Source: Pseudobacteroides cellulosolvens ATCC 35603 = DSM 2933
Lineage (GTDB): Bacteria > Bacillota > Clostridia > Acetivibrionales > DSM-2933
Assembly: GCF_001262605.1 (NCBI RefSeq)
Contig: NZ_LGTC01000001.1
Location: forward strand, 2,089,501-2,153,500
Reading direction: 5' to 3'
Length of the DNA stretch: 64,000 nt
This document shows, in pieces, positions 43,021-52,239 of the stretch. The position numbers were made by a program, and so were the translations under genes. Below the pieces are notes generated by a model. The model searched no databases and was not told the origin of the DNA. It saw only the letters and a program-made list of their open reading frames with translations. Positions within the stretch are counted from its first letter, which is position 1. Every line of letters begins with the position of its first letter.

Positions 43021-44598
43021 TTATTTTCTTATCTTTACATACCCATTACTAAATTTTGCATTTATAGGTGCCAATTTACTGCCAAGTGAGCCTGAAAAGG
43101 AACCTACATGCTGCTTGTTTACATAGTATGTACCGCTTGGTGCATTGTCTTTTACCTTGAAAATTACTTTTGCAAACACACCGTTTCTTTTTATCGGCAT
43201 ATTTGATTGGGATTGATCAACAAATAACATATATATTTGTCCATCAAAAGGTTTGTTATAAGAAAAATTTCTTGAAGAATCCGGAACGATATCTCCTGCT
43301 TCTATCCTTTTTAATTCCAATGCAGTGCTGTCATAATCCAATATAAAGTCACAATTATTAATTCCGATGGATGGTATTTTGTCAAAAGTTATTGGCACTA
43401 CTACTTCTCTTCCTGCAGCTCCAGCAACCTTTCCTATTTTAATATTCAAATCATATTGCGTATTTGAAGGAGTGACGGCAGGCGTATTTGTAGGTGTTGG
43501 AGTAACTGTAGGTGTGCTTGTCGGCGTGTTGGTTGATGTACTTGTTGGTGTAATTGTCGGTGTACTAGTTGGCGTGTTGGTTGGTGTGCTTGTAACTGCT
43601 TCTTCGATATTGACATAACCTTCACTGAATATAGGAGTTATGGCACGTAATTTCTCATTAACAAATCCTGAGAAAAGTCCTACACTAATCTTACTAACTC
43701 CATATATACCAGTTTTAGCATTATCGATAATTTTAAATGTAATTTCAGCAAAAACTCCGTTTTTTACAATGGGCATAGCTCCCTGGGTTTCATCATTATA
43801 CAAGAAGTTTATACTTCCATCTTGCGACTTATTGTAGTTAAAGCAGCCTAATGGATATGTAACTATATCACCAGGTTGAACTGACTTAAATTCCAATCCT
43901 TCAGTATCATATCCTATAATGAAGTCGCAATTGTTTATTCCCATTGGCGGTAGATTATTGAATTTTACAGGTACTGTAATTTCACTTCCGGCTTCCCCAT
44001 TAACTTTACCCAATTCAATATTCACGCTGTATTTACGGTCGGGTATCGATATATCTGCTTTTTGTGCTATTATATATCCGTCTGTAAATACAGTAGGTAT
44101 GGATTTAAGTTTCATACCGTTCAAACAGCTAAAGGTGGCTATGCCGGACAGCTTAATGTCATAAATTCCGCCTGGAATATCTTTTTTAATCATAAACTTA
44201 ATATAGGCAAATGCACCGTCTGAAACTATTTGCAATGAGCCCAGGCTTTCATCACTAAATACAGTATTTATTATATTATCACGTCTGTGGTAAGCAAAGT
44301 TAGCTATAGGCAGAGAAACAATTGGACCTGCCTCCATTGATTTAAATTCAAGAGCATTTGTGTCATATTCAAGTGTAAAATTACAGTTATTTATCCCTGA
44401 TTTGGGTACATTATAAAAGGTTATCGGCACTACCATTTCTTGTCCTGCTTTTCCGCTTACTCTACCGATAGTTACCTGCAAACTACTTGAAGAAGAGTTG
44501 ATATGACTTATGGTATTTTCGCCATAAGCATTTTGAATTCCAAACATCCCCAAAATCATAACAATCAAAACAAATAAAAACAAACTCTTTTTATACAC
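43021..44598 (-). CDS. Scaffoldin with three type I-like cohesins
   Basis: 525 residues with a GTG start after AAGGGGG. Signal peptide 1-27. Three cohesin domains at about 40-180, 188-330 and 380-525, each with VTIGRVSGKAGQEMVVPITF-like starts, GINNC(N/D)F, an LEYDTNALEFK-type strand, an (F/L)xDExxG-type segment and GVFAxIxFK. A Thr-Pro linker of about 45 residues (TPTNTPTSTPTITPT) separates cohesins 2 and 3. No CBM, dockerin, SLH or sortase signal is present, so the protein looks free in the medium, able to gather three dockerin proteins. Candidate partners in this window are the proteins at 22908-24362 and 52715-55306. Confidence 0.92.
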   Translation of the reverse strand: MYKKSLFLFVLIVMILGMFGIQNAYGENTISHINSSSSSLQVTIGRVSGKAGQEMVVPITFYNVPKSGINNCNFTLEYDTNALEFKSMEAGPIVSLPIANFAYHRRDNIINTVFSDESLGSLQIVSDGAFAYIKFMIKKDIPGGIYDIKLSGIATFSCLNGMKLKSIPTVFTDGYIIAQKADISIPDRKYSVNIELGKVNGEAGSEITVPVKFNNLPPMGINNCDFIIGYDTEGLEFKSVQPGDIVTYPLGCFNYNKSQDGSINFLYNDETQGAMPIVKNGVFAEITFKIIDNAKTGIYGVSKISVGLFSGFVNEKLRAITPIFSEGYVNIEEAVTSTPTNTPTSTPTITPTSTSTNTPTSTPTVTPTPTNTPAVTPSNTQYDLNIKIGKVAGAAGREVVVPITFDKIPSIGINNCDFILDYDSTALELKRIEAGDIVPDSSRNFSYNKPFDGQIYMLFVDQSQSNMPIKRNGVFAKVIFKVKDNAPSGTYYVNKQHVGSFSGSLGSKLAPINAKFSNGYVKIRK

Positions 44599-44794
44599 GT
44601 TAATACCCCCTTTTTATTAATAGATACAGTAATTAAAAACCAGTCTAAATCAAACTAATTTCAACCTTCACCCCCAAATCCTTTATTTTACAGAGAAATA
44701 ATCTCTCGTCCAAATTAATTATACATTAAATAATTTAAATTTTCATTTTTATTGTATAATATTATTTATTCTTTCATATGGATTTTGTTCTGAA

Positions 44795-44824
44795 TAGACA
44801 TTAGGCTTACATATATACTATAAT
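44795..44824 (+). promoter_or_regulatory. Promoter of the PEP/pyruvate-binding gene
   Basis: TAGACA (44795-44800), 18-base spacer, TATAAT (44819-44824). The region 44599-44794 is AT-rich and holds no gene. Confidence 0.6.
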
Positions 44825-44906
44825 AGAAATTGAAGGCTTAACACTTTTAGGTAGCACATCTCAATGTCATTGTTTCACCTTTTTCAATAAAAAACGGAGG
44901 CTTGAT

Positions 44907-46499
44907 ATGGAAATTCGTGATAAGGTTAGTACAGGACTTTTAGGCTTTGATCAGATGATTGACAAACTTAGACTTGGTGATAATGTTGTATGGCAGGTTG
45001 ATTCTGTAGAGGACTACAGAAAAATGGTTGAGCCTTATGTAACTCAGGCAAAACTGGACAAAAGAAATTTGGTTTATGTTCGTTTCGGAAGGCATGAACC
45101 TATTGTCTCGGAAAGCCCTGATATCAAAATCTATACTGTTGAAGCTAAGAACGGTTTTGAAAGCTTTGCTGCGGCAGTACACAATCTAGTTGAAAAAGAA
45201 GGAAGGAAAACCTTCTATGTTTTTGACTGTTTAACAGATTTATTGGAATATTGGTACTCAGATCTCATGCTTGGAAACTTCTTCAAAGTAACCTGTCCCT
45301 ACTTGTATGAATTGGATACAATAGCTTACTTTGCGATCAAAAGAAATGTCCACACTTATAGTACAATTGCTGGTATTCGTGATACTACCCAGCTTTTGCT
45401 GGATTTGTATAAAGTAAATGATAAGTGCTATATCCACCCTCTAAAAGTTTGGAAGCGATACTCTTCAACCATGTTTTTCCCTCATCTTATAGATGGCCAG
45501 GAAGCTATATGTATAACAGGCAGTTCTGAGTCTACCGAGTTGTTTTCCAGCATTAACCGGAGGGGCGAAATAATTGATAACTGGGATGTTGTTTTAAATA
45601 AAGCAGCAAATTTGCTTACAAGCCCTCACGAGGAACAGGAAAAAGCCAAAAGACTCCTGATGTCCATGATTATTGGAAATGATACAAGAATGTTCAATTT
45701 ATGTAATCGGTATTTTACTCTAAAGGACATTCTAAGGATTGCATCAAGGGAAGTGGGAACAGGCTTTATCGGCGGAAAAAGTGTAGGTATGCTCATAGCC
45801 AGAAAGATTCTTGAAAAGGAAGAAGGCGAACGCATTGAGCTTTATATGGAGCCTCATGATTCGTACTATCTAGGTTCTGACATTTTTTACACATACATTG
45901 TACAAAACGGCTGTTGGGAGCTTCGCATAAAACAAAAAACTCAAGAAGGGTACTTTAAATATGCAAAAGAGTTGCAGGAGAAAATTCTTAACGGACGTTT
46001 TCCCGAGAATATACAGGAAAAATTTATAGAATTACTGGAATACTTTGGACAATCACCTATTATTGTACGCTCAAGCTCGCTCCTTGAGGATAATTTTGGC
46101 AATGCTTTTGCCGGAAAGTATGAAAGCGTATTTTGTGTTAATCAAGGCACTCCTGAAGAACGCTATAATGCTTTTGCACAGGCTGTTCGCATAGTATATG
46201 CAAGCACTATGAACGAAGATGCATTGAAGTACCGATTAAACAGAGGACTTGCGGAGAAAGACGAACAAATGGCAATTTTAGTTCAGCGTGTTTCAGGAGA
46301 CAATTATAATGAAGATTTTTATCCTCATATTGCAGGTGTGGGAAATTCCTCAAATCTGTACGTATGGGACAAAAATATAGATATGGATGCGGGTATGCTT
46401 CGCATGGTATTCGGTCTTGGAACAAGGGCGGTAGACAGGACTGTCGGTGATTATGCCAGAATTGTTTGTCTTGATAATCCATTGCGTATTCCCCCATGA
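44907..46499 (+). CDS. PEP/pyruvate-binding protein, N-terminal part (frame broken)
   Basis: 530 residues before the frame breaks. Residues 1-200 are RecA/KaiC-like (STGLLGFDQMIDKLRLGDNV, TFYVFDCLTDLLEYWYSDLM) but have no Walker A. From about 270 the protein is an ATP-grasp of the PPDK N-terminal type: GFIGGKSVGMLIARKIL, PIIVRSSSLLEDNFGNAFAG and YESVFCVNQGTPEER. Related clostridial proteins are single chains of about 850 residues. Here the frame ends at RIPP then TGA within ATTCCCCCATGA. One extra C would read RIPPMNYKDQKK and join the next ORF exactly. It is therefore one gene with a single-base loss in a C-run, either real or an assembly error. Reaction unknown; phosphoryl transfer with PEP or pyruvate is expected from the family. 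AACGGAGG precedes the ATG. Confidence 0.82.
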   Translation: MEIRDKVSTGLLGFDQMIDKLRLGDNVVWQVDSVEDYRKMVEPYVTQAKLDKRNLVYVRFGRHEPIVSESPDIKIYTVEAKNGFESFAAAVHNLVEKEGRKTFYVFDCLTDLLEYWYSDLMLGNFFKVTCPYLYELDTIAYFAIKRNVHTYSTIAGIRDTTQLLLDLYKVNDKCYIHPLKVWKRYSSTMFFPHLIDGQEAICITGSSESTELFSSINRRGEIIDNWDVVLNKAANLLTSPHEEQEKAKRLLMSMIIGNDTRMFNLCNRYFTLKDILRIASREVGTGFIGGKSVGMLIARKILEKEEGERIELYMEPHDSYYLGSDIFYTYIVQNGCWELRIKQKTQEGYFKYAKELQEKILNGRFPENIQEKFIELLEYFGQSPIIVRSSSLLEDNFGNAFAGKYESVFCVNQGTPEERYNAFAQAVRIVYASTMNEDALKYRLNRGLAEKDEQMAILVQRVSGDNYNEDFYPHIAGVGNSSNLYVWDKNIDMDAGMLRMVFGLGTRAVDRTVGDYARIVCLDNPLRIPP

Positions 46500-47455
46500 A
46501 TTATAAGGACCAAAAAAAATTCTCCCAGCATTTTGTTGATGTTCTGTCTTTGGAGAAAAATGAATTGATTACTAAAAACGTTGACGAAGTAATATCGGAT
46601 GATATAAAAGCAGATAAAGAGCTGTTTGCCACCCTGGATAATCAAGCTTTAGCCCGTATACGTGAACTTGGAATGGACAATATTAAAGCCCCTTATATTA
46701 TGGACTTTAAGAGATTGCTTGGGAATACAAAATTCCCAGCACTTATGAAAGATATATTGGCTATACTTTCCAAGGTCTACAATTATCCTGTGGACATTGA
46801 GTTTACGGCAAATTTCAAAAAGGATAGCAGCTTCAAAATTAACCTCCTTCAATGCCGCCCTTTGCAGACAAGAGGACTGGGTAAACCTGTTGAGTTACCT
46901 AAATTAAATAATGAAAAAGACTGCTTCTTTTATACAAAAGGGCCTTTTATTGGTGGAAACATTCGGCTGCCTGTAGATTTTGTAGTTTTTGTAGATGCAC
47001 AATCATATTTAGGGCTTAATGATAGCGGCAAATACTCTGTCGCCAGGCAGATCGGTATAATAAATTCTGCCCTAAAGGGAAAAAATGCCATGCTAATGGG
47101 TCCTGGAAGATGGGGAACTACAACCCCATCTTTAGGTGTACCCGTGCATTTTACTGAGCTTTGTAACATGTCAGTAATTTGTGAAGTAGCATCTAGTGAA
47201 ACAGGTTTTATGCCTGAACTGTCTTATGGCAGCCACTTTTTCCAGGATATTGTGGAAACAGGAATTTTTTATGTGGCAATTTTCGATGGTCAGAATGATG
47301 TTATATATTACCCTAACCGTATTCTTGAAAAAGAAAACATCCTTGAAACAATACTGCCCCAATGTTCACAGTATAAGGATGTAATCCGAATAGTAAAAAC
47401 AGATGGTATGGAGATATTTTCCGATATAGTAACACAAACTCTTTTATGCAGATGA
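46496..47455 (+). CDS. PEP/pyruvate-binding protein, C-terminal part (frame broken)
   Basis: 319 codons open from an ATG overlapping the upstream stop. Continues the ATP-grasp (KVYNYPVDIEFTANF, INLLQCRPLQTRGLG) and adds a C-terminal domain with GPFIGGNIRLPVDFVVF and MLMGPGRWGTTTPSLG. No ribosome binding site precedes the ATG, so without the frameshift repair this half could be made only by translational coupling. It ends just before a terminator at 47481. Confidence 0.82.
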   Translation: MNYKDQKKFSQHFVDVLSLEKNELITKNVDEVISDDIKADKELFATLDNQALARIRELGMDNIKAPYIMDFKRLLGNTKFPALMKDILAILSKVYNYPVDIEFTANFKKDSSFKINLLQCRPLQTRGLGKPVELPKLNNEKDCFFYTKGPFIGGNIRLPVDFVVFVDAQSYLGLNDSGKYSVARQIGIINSALKGKNAMLMGPGRWGTTTPSLGVPVHFTELCNMSVICEVASSETGFMPELSYGSHFFQDIVETGIFYVAIFDGQNDVIYYPNRILEKENILETILPQCSQYKDVIRIVKTDGMEIFSDIVTQTLLCR

Positions 47456-47480
47456 ATACCTAAAAAATTTACATAAAAGC

Positions 47481-47505
47481 AAGCGGCTAAAAGCCGCTTA
47501 TTTTT
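47481..47505 (+). terminator. Intrinsic terminator
   Basis: AAGCGGCT (47481-47488), loop AAA, AGCCGCTT (47492-47499), then ATTTTTATT. It overlaps the 3' end of the convergent ybaK gene. Confidence 0.85.
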
Positions 47506-48001
47506 ATTCATTTCTTTGTATAGCTATTCTTTCAGTCGTGCAATTTGCTAACTTAATAAGGTCGGAAGGAGCTAGCTCAATCTGGTGACCTATCTTCCCT
47601 GCACTCACAATGATAGTATCTAAAGTCTCACATGAGCTATCAATAACAGTTTTATATTCTTTTTTCATTCCTATGGGTGAGCACCCTCCACGAATATATC
47701 CGGTAACCTTATTAATATCCGCTACCTTAATCATCTCAACAGCTTTTTGTCCAACTGCCCGTGCAGCTGCTTTCAAATCCAGCTCTTCCGCAACCGGAAT
47801 AACAAAAACAAAATAATCTCTGCTTGTCCCCTGAGTTACAAGAGTCTTATATACCCTTTCTACCGGCTGTCCCATTTTGCTTGCCACAGAAACCCCATCA
47901 ATCAAACCGTCACTATGGTCATAAGCGTATGTATTGTATTTTACTTTTGCTTTATCAAGAATTCTCATTGCATTTGTTTTTATTTTTTCCAATTTATTCA
48001 C
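47504..48001 (-). CDS. ybaK: Cys-tRNA(Pro) deacylase, YbaK/EbsC family
   Basis: 165 residues, the normal length. The family hydrolyses mischarged Cys-tRNA(Pro). Visible are ANAMRILDKAKVKYNTYAYD-like start residues, VYKTLVTQG with the conserved catalytic Lys, DYFVFVIPVAEELDLKAAAR, and TGYIRGGCSPIGMKKEY, the YbaK glycine-rich signature. GTG start with AGGA close upstream. It converges on the PEP-binding gene, and a response regulator is upstream on the same strand (18 bases), so they may be co-transcribed by read-through. Confidence 0.93.
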   Translation of the reverse strand: MNKLEKIKTNAMRILDKAKVKYNTYAYDHSDGLIDGVSVASKMGQPVERVYKTLVTQGTSRDYFVFVIPVAEELDLKAAARAVGQKAVEMIKVADINKVTGYIRGGCSPIGMKKEYKTVIDSSCETLDTIIVSAGKIGHQIELAPSDLIKLANCTTERIAIQRNE

Positions 48002-48019
48002 ACTTCCTGTAATATCTTT

Positions 48020-48661
48020 TTAACTTGCATATGCTTCATTATTACACCAATAATTATATTCATTTAGCTCAGTAAAATCAACCACATAAAAGACACCGAT
48101 TTTTTTATATATTTTATTGATTTGATTCTTCAAAGTACTTCTAGATTTATACAATTCTTTTTCTATCTGGGAATTGGTGTAGCCCTTTGCTAAAAGTTTG
48201 AATACTTCCTTTTCAGATATGGAAAGCGAATTTAATTGCTCTTCTTCTTTTAGCCTTCCATACTCATTAAGAAGTACTTCCATAGGGTTAAATTGCCTCA
48301 AAGATGATCTAATGGTATTAGGTATTTGTGTAAAATCCCTCTTAGAAATATAATTAATTGCTCCTGCAGTAAAAGAATCAATGATAATGTCTTTCTCATG
48401 CAATGAAGTTAACATAATGATTTTAGCTTCATTGACCATATTTATTTCTGCGGCAGCATAAATTCCGTCATACTTATTACCGTCCAGGTTTATATCCATA
48501 AGTATTATGTCCACCTTTAAGTTTGAAGCTAAAATTACAGCCTCATTCTTGTTGGTTGCAGTTGCAGTAACGCAAATATCCTCTTCATTATTCAAATAAT
48601 TTGCCATTACTTTTATCCAGTCAGGATCATCCTCTACAAGCATAACTTTTATTTTATCCAT
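48020..48661 (-). CDS. Response regulator with LuxR-like output, orphan
   Basis: 213 residues from the ATG at 48661 (AGGAGA five bases upstream); the frame extends 29 codons further without a ribosome binding site. The receiver has VMLVEDDPDW, Asp56 (IILMDINLDGNKYDG), Thr in MLTSLHEKD and Lys in YISKRD. The C-terminal helix-turn-helix is LuxR/GerE-like (SISEKEVFKLLAKGYTNSQI, SRSTLKNQINKIYKKIGV). The last residues (YNYWCNNEAYAS) are unusual. No kinase is adjacent. Confidence 0.88.
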   Translation of the reverse strand: MDKIKVMLVEDDPDWIKVMANYLNNEEDICVTATATNKNEAVILASNLKVDIILMDINLDGNKYDGIYAAAEINMVNEAKIIMLTSLHEKDIIIDSFTAGAINYISKRDFTQIPNTIRSSLRQFNPMEVLLNEYGRLKEEEQLNSLSISEKEVFKLLAKGYTNSQIEKELYKSRSTLKNQINKIYKKIGVFYVVDFTELNEYNYWCNNEAYAS

Positions 48662-49018
48662 AAGGTTCTCCTGTAGGTATTTATCGCTGGTTATAAACAA
48701 ATTATACCATCTTTTGTTAAAATTATCAATTATAATAGTGTAATCCAATTTCTAAAAACTTAAGTTGTTACACCAGATTTTTATGGAGTTACCGGGATTA
48801 CTTATTAAATTATTTACCAGTGGGTGCATATTCTACATTTATGTAAACAAGATAAATGGTCTTAGTGTTTAAGATAATGCATTTTAGAGTATAAAGTTTA
48901 TGATGGGACTAATGTTTATTGGTCTATTGGTCAGTAGGATAATCCATAAAAAAACGTGATTTTCAAATCGAAAATCACGTTTTTTTATTAATATTTTTAT
49001 TTGACTTTAATCATTACC
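48662..49018. other. 357-base intergenic region
   Basis: Contains a TATAAT (48729-48734 on the minus strand) that may serve the orphan regulator, with no good -35, and the terminator at 48948-48986. I see no gene or repeat in the remainder. Confidence 0.45.
48948..48986 (-). terminator. Intrinsic terminator (17-bp stem)
   Basis: AAAAAAACGTGATTTTC (48948-48964) pairs exactly with GAAAATCACGTTTTTTT (48970-48986) around AAATC. It follows the stop of the stalk-domain gene at 49019. Confidence 0.92.
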
Positions 49019-50932
49019 TTACTCAAACTTCATAGACTGCCAAATATCTGAGAACAGTTTCTTGTTCTTTTCGCTAAGATTTGCTTCAGGAATTGATAAC
49101 GTAATAATATACAAATGATCATTTTTACTAACAACATAGTTTTCTACATGAATATTCTCTTTTCCATACACTTGAGTAGAGACGTATTTATATACATCAG
49201 TTCCCTTTTCCTTTAAAACCTCTTTTTTAGAGTCCTTTAAAGATCCAAGCTTAAGCCTTTTGGCAATCTCCTCATCGGAGTCTGAAATATAGGCTTCCAT
49301 CGATACTCCATCCCTTACAGCCATACCGAATGCTTTCATACCTGAGCCGTATAGTATCTCTTCATCATTATTACTTTCTGAATCTGCAATCCAGGAAACA
49401 GGCAAATTTACCGCCCATTTATTTTTGGTGCTTTGTCTCATAACAGTGGAATCCTTATCCTCAGCATAATTAGGATCCATTAATTCACCTATCTTAGCTG
49501 TATCAGGCTCTGTAAACTTAAATGAATTTAATGCATTTTCAATTTCTGAAAGCTTCTTTTTATCATTGTATGTTTCTGACTTGATATGATAGTATACATT
49601 ATACTTGTATTTCTTTCCTACAATAAAAACATCGCAGGAGTATATGTCCATACCGGCTACCTTCTGTGTATAATAGACCTTTTCGCACTTTACTCCATTT
49701 ATTTCACCGTCTTCCTGCTTTAAAACCTTGTAAAAGTCGGGATTAATATCATCTTCCATATCTTTAATAAGTTTCTTTGCCCAATCATCCGCTGTAAAAC
49801 CGCTTTCGGCTGAATACATATCTATATGCAAAGAATCATAGTAATCCTCAATGCTGCCTGGCTTGCTATAAAATTCAACCACATTGGGTGTGTTTTCATT
49901 GTCAGCTTTAAACCACTCAGGATAAACATTCATTGAGAACTTTAATTTCTTATCTTCATACTTTCTGAAACCTTCTTTTGAAATATCGGATAAGTCCTCA
50001 ATAGAACTATTTTGTACATAATCTGTAGCAAATGAATCGACTATATCTGTATAAACCGAACTTCCAATATACTTGTCATATTCCTCCATATAAAGAGTGA
50101 TCTTAAATACCCTATCACCTTTAATATAATAACGGACATCAATTACTCCATCTCCCTTATAAACTGTTTTTGAGTATTCTTGACCGTTCTTAACCTTTTT
50201 GCCCTGGGATACCAAAGTATAATCTTCGCCCAGGTCTTCCCTTACGCTAGCCATTAATGTATCCAATGTATCGTCTTCCTTGTCGAATATACCGACAGTT
50301 ATTGCATATGAATCATCCAATGAATTAAAGGTTGTAAATGTTCCGTCAAAACTTCTGTCGGATATCCTTAATTCTTTAGGTAAATTCATTGACCATTTGT
50401 AATAGCTGTCCCCTATTTTTGACTTGGTAGTCTTTTTCAATATAAGGGAAAAATCCTTTATACTCTTATCCCCTGCAATGACCTTGGAAACATTAATTTG
50501 TTTAGTCTTTTTGTCATATGTAACATCGGCACCGAAGTTTTCAGATATGAAAGTCAAAGGCACCATAGTGACATTGTTTTTGATGGCCGGTGCTTTTAAT
50601 AAAACAGAAGGTGTACCATTTACATAAGCTGTCTTATTATTTATAACAAGCTTTATTTTTGTATCTCCATAGCTTATATTTACACTACGCTCGGAAGCAT
50701 TCCATTTCACATCAGCACCAAACGCCTGTGATATTACTGCCACAGGTACAAGTGTTGCCCCATTCTCTACATACGGAGTTTGAACTTTTACATCATTGCC
50801 ATTAATATTTAAAACCGAATCACCAACTTTAAACGAAATCTCTACCATACTTGAGTCTGCCAAAGAATTAGCAGCAAAAACCCCTATGAATACAAACATT
50901 ACAACCAAAACAATAAAATTTTTAATCTTCAC
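49019..50932 (-). CDS. Secreted stalk-domain protein with three PsbP-like segments
   Basis: 637 residues; GTG start after AAGGAG. Signal peptide 1-26. Two copper-amine-oxidase-N units (about 28-150; GATLVPVAVISQAFGADVKWN, NVTMVPLTFISENFGADVTYD). Three similar domains follow of about 150 residues each, starting near 170, 325 and 490, each with a YxxxxxLP or YPxW-type strand (YKWSMNLPKELRISD, FSMNVYPEWFKAD, WAVNLPVSWIAD) and ending in a helix with an (I/L)..S(F/M)KF motif. They look like PsbP/DUF1795-type lipocalin-free beta-sandwiches. Function unknown, probably envelope. It is the second gene after a stalk-domain HtrA protease, 23 bases downstream, so they form an operon ending at 48948. Confidence 0.82.
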   Translation of the reverse strand: MKIKNFIVLVVMFVFIGVFAANSLADSSMVEISFKVGDSVLNINGNDVKVQTPYVENGATLVPVAVISQAFGADVKWNASERSVNISYGDTKIKLVINNKTAYVNGTPSVLLKAPAIKNNVTMVPLTFISENFGADVTYDKKTKQINVSKVIAGDKSIKDFSLILKKTTKSKIGDSYYKWSMNLPKELRISDRSFDGTFTTFNSLDDSYAITVGIFDKEDDTLDTLMASVREDLGEDYTLVSQGKKVKNGQEYSKTVYKGDGVIDVRYYIKGDRVFKITLYMEEYDKYIGSSVYTDIVDSFATDYVQNSSIEDLSDISKEGFRKYEDKKLKFSMNVYPEWFKADNENTPNVVEFYSKPGSIEDYYDSLHIDMYSAESGFTADDWAKKLIKDMEDDINPDFYKVLKQEDGEINGVKCEKVYYTQKVAGMDIYSCDVFIVGKKYKYNVYYHIKSETYNDKKKLSEIENALNSFKFTEPDTAKIGELMDPNYAEDKDSTVMRQSTKNKWAVNLPVSWIADSESNNDEEILYGSGMKAFGMAVRDGVSMEAYISDSDEEIAKRLKLGSLKDSKKEVLKEKGTDVYKYVSTQVYGKENIHVENYVVSKNDHLYIITLSIPEANLSEKNKKLFSDIWQSMKFE

Positions 50933-50955
50933 AAAATCACATCTCCTTTTATCTA

Positions 50956-52098
50956 TTATTTTTCACCCAGAACAACACTGATATTTAACACAATATCATT
51001 CCTCTTAACCTTAAGAATCACTGTATTACCAGGTAAATATTTCTTCATTTCTTCATTATATTCAACATTAGAATTTACTCTAACGCTGTTAATGCTAAGT
51101 AATATGTCCTCATCCTTCAAGCCTGACTTTTCGGCATTTGTATCATCATCTACACTTGAAATAATGAGTCCGTTATTTGACGGCAGCCCAACTTTTGCTG
51201 CCCAGTCTTCCTCAAAAACTACTCCTAAATCAGGCCTTTTAACTTTCCCATACTTATAGAAATGACCAAGCACATAGTCGATAGTGCCAACAGGTATGGA
51301 GAACCCCAATCCTTCAATGCCTGCTCCAGCAAACTTGTTTGAGTTTATACCCAAAACTTCACCCTTTAGGTTGACCAATGGTCCACCACTATTCCCAGGG
51401 TTAATGGCAGCATCTGTCTGAATCAATCTATAATCGCTGTCGATTCCCCTGTTGATCCCGCTGATTATACCTATAGAGGCGGAGTTTCTCAAGGACAAAG
51501 ACACTGGTGTCCCTATTGCCAAAACAGTCTTTCCGGTTATTATGTCCTCTTGCTTTCCAAATTTGGCAGCCTTTAAGCCGGCTTTATTAATTTTTATCAA
51601 AGCAAGGTCTGAAGCCTCATCTATGCACTTTAATTCAGCTTCATACCCACTGCCGTCAGCAAGTACCGCTACGATTTTCTCCATATCCCTTACAACATGG
51701 GCATTAGTTACTATCTCTCCGTTTGACTTAATTACAACACCAGTCCCATGAGCAATTGAGTCTTTAAACTTTGAACTGTAATCAGAATCCCTAATGCTTC
51801 CGACAATACCAACCACTGAAGGACTCACAGCCTTTAGCACTTCAGGTACTATATCATCGTTTTTCAAAGAGGTGACCATAACTGTGCTTTTCGGACCATC
51901 CCATGCCGCTTCTGCCCCTAATGACTCCGATATAGCCCTAACAGGTGCATACACCCTGCCGTCAATCAATTTGGCATCTGTACTTAATTCTGTTCCATTT
52001 ACCACAAGCTTCAACCTGCTTGTAGAACCAAATGATGAAAAAGATGTAAGTGATAACAGCATTGCTAAAACAATAAGTATACATACTTTTATTCTCAT
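50956..52098 (-). CDS. Secreted HtrA-type protease with an N-terminal stalk domain
   Basis: 380 residues from the ATG at 52098 (AAGGAGGAGAAG before it). Signal peptide 1-25, then one copper-amine-oxidase-N unit (about 28-75; DGRVYAPVRAISESLGAEAAWDG). The S1C domain has His134 (VTNAHVV), Asp164 (SDLALIKI) and Ser237 (NPGNSGGPL), and there is one PDZ domain (about 290-375; GLKDEDILLSINSV). Canonical HtrA carries a transmembrane helix instead of the stalk unit; here the stalk may act as substrate receptor or wall anchor. The following gene has the same stalk units and may be its partner or substrate. Confidence 0.9.
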   Translation of the reverse strand: MRIKVCILIVLAMLLSLTSFSSFGSTSRLKLVVNGTELSTDAKLIDGRVYAPVRAISESLGAEAAWDGPKSTVMVTSLKNDDIVPEVLKAVSPSVVGIVGSIRDSDYSSKFKDSIAHGTGVVIKSNGEIVTNAHVVRDMEKIVAVLADGSGYEAELKCIDEASDLALIKINKAGLKAAKFGKQEDIITGKTVLAIGTPVSLSLRNSASIGIISGINRGIDSDYRLIQTDAAINPGNSGGPLVNLKGEVLGINSNKFAGAGIEGLGFSIPVGTIDYVLGHFYKYGKVKRPDLGVVFEEDWAAKVGLPSNNGLIISSVDDDTNAEKSGLKDEDILLSINSVRVNSNVEYNEEMKKYLPGNTVILKVKRNDIVLNISVVLGEK

Positions 52099-52189
52099 CT
52101 TCTCCTCCTTAACATACTGCAATAAATGATGTAACTATAATATCATTTATATATTTTACAGGATATAGATTAATATTGTTTTTTATTAT

Positions 52190-52239
52190 ATTAAAAGTAT
52201 TATTTGCCCCGCCAAAGGTAATAGATTATCACTTTTAAT
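52190..52239 (+). repeat. Palindromic repeat family A, copy 5 (short)
   Basis: 50 bp: ATTAAAAGTATTATTTG, then CCCCGCCAAAGGTAATAG, then ATTATCACTTTTAAT. Ends match copies 2 and 3; the interior retains only the GCCAAA piece. The rest of 52099-52496 is AT-rich without a gene or an evident promoter. Confidence 0.65.

Noticed and set aside
43480..43606. Short regular GT-rich repeats that look array-like
   Set aside because: They encode the Thr-Pro linker of the scaffoldin on the minus strand; unit length and lack of unique spacers rule out CRISPR.
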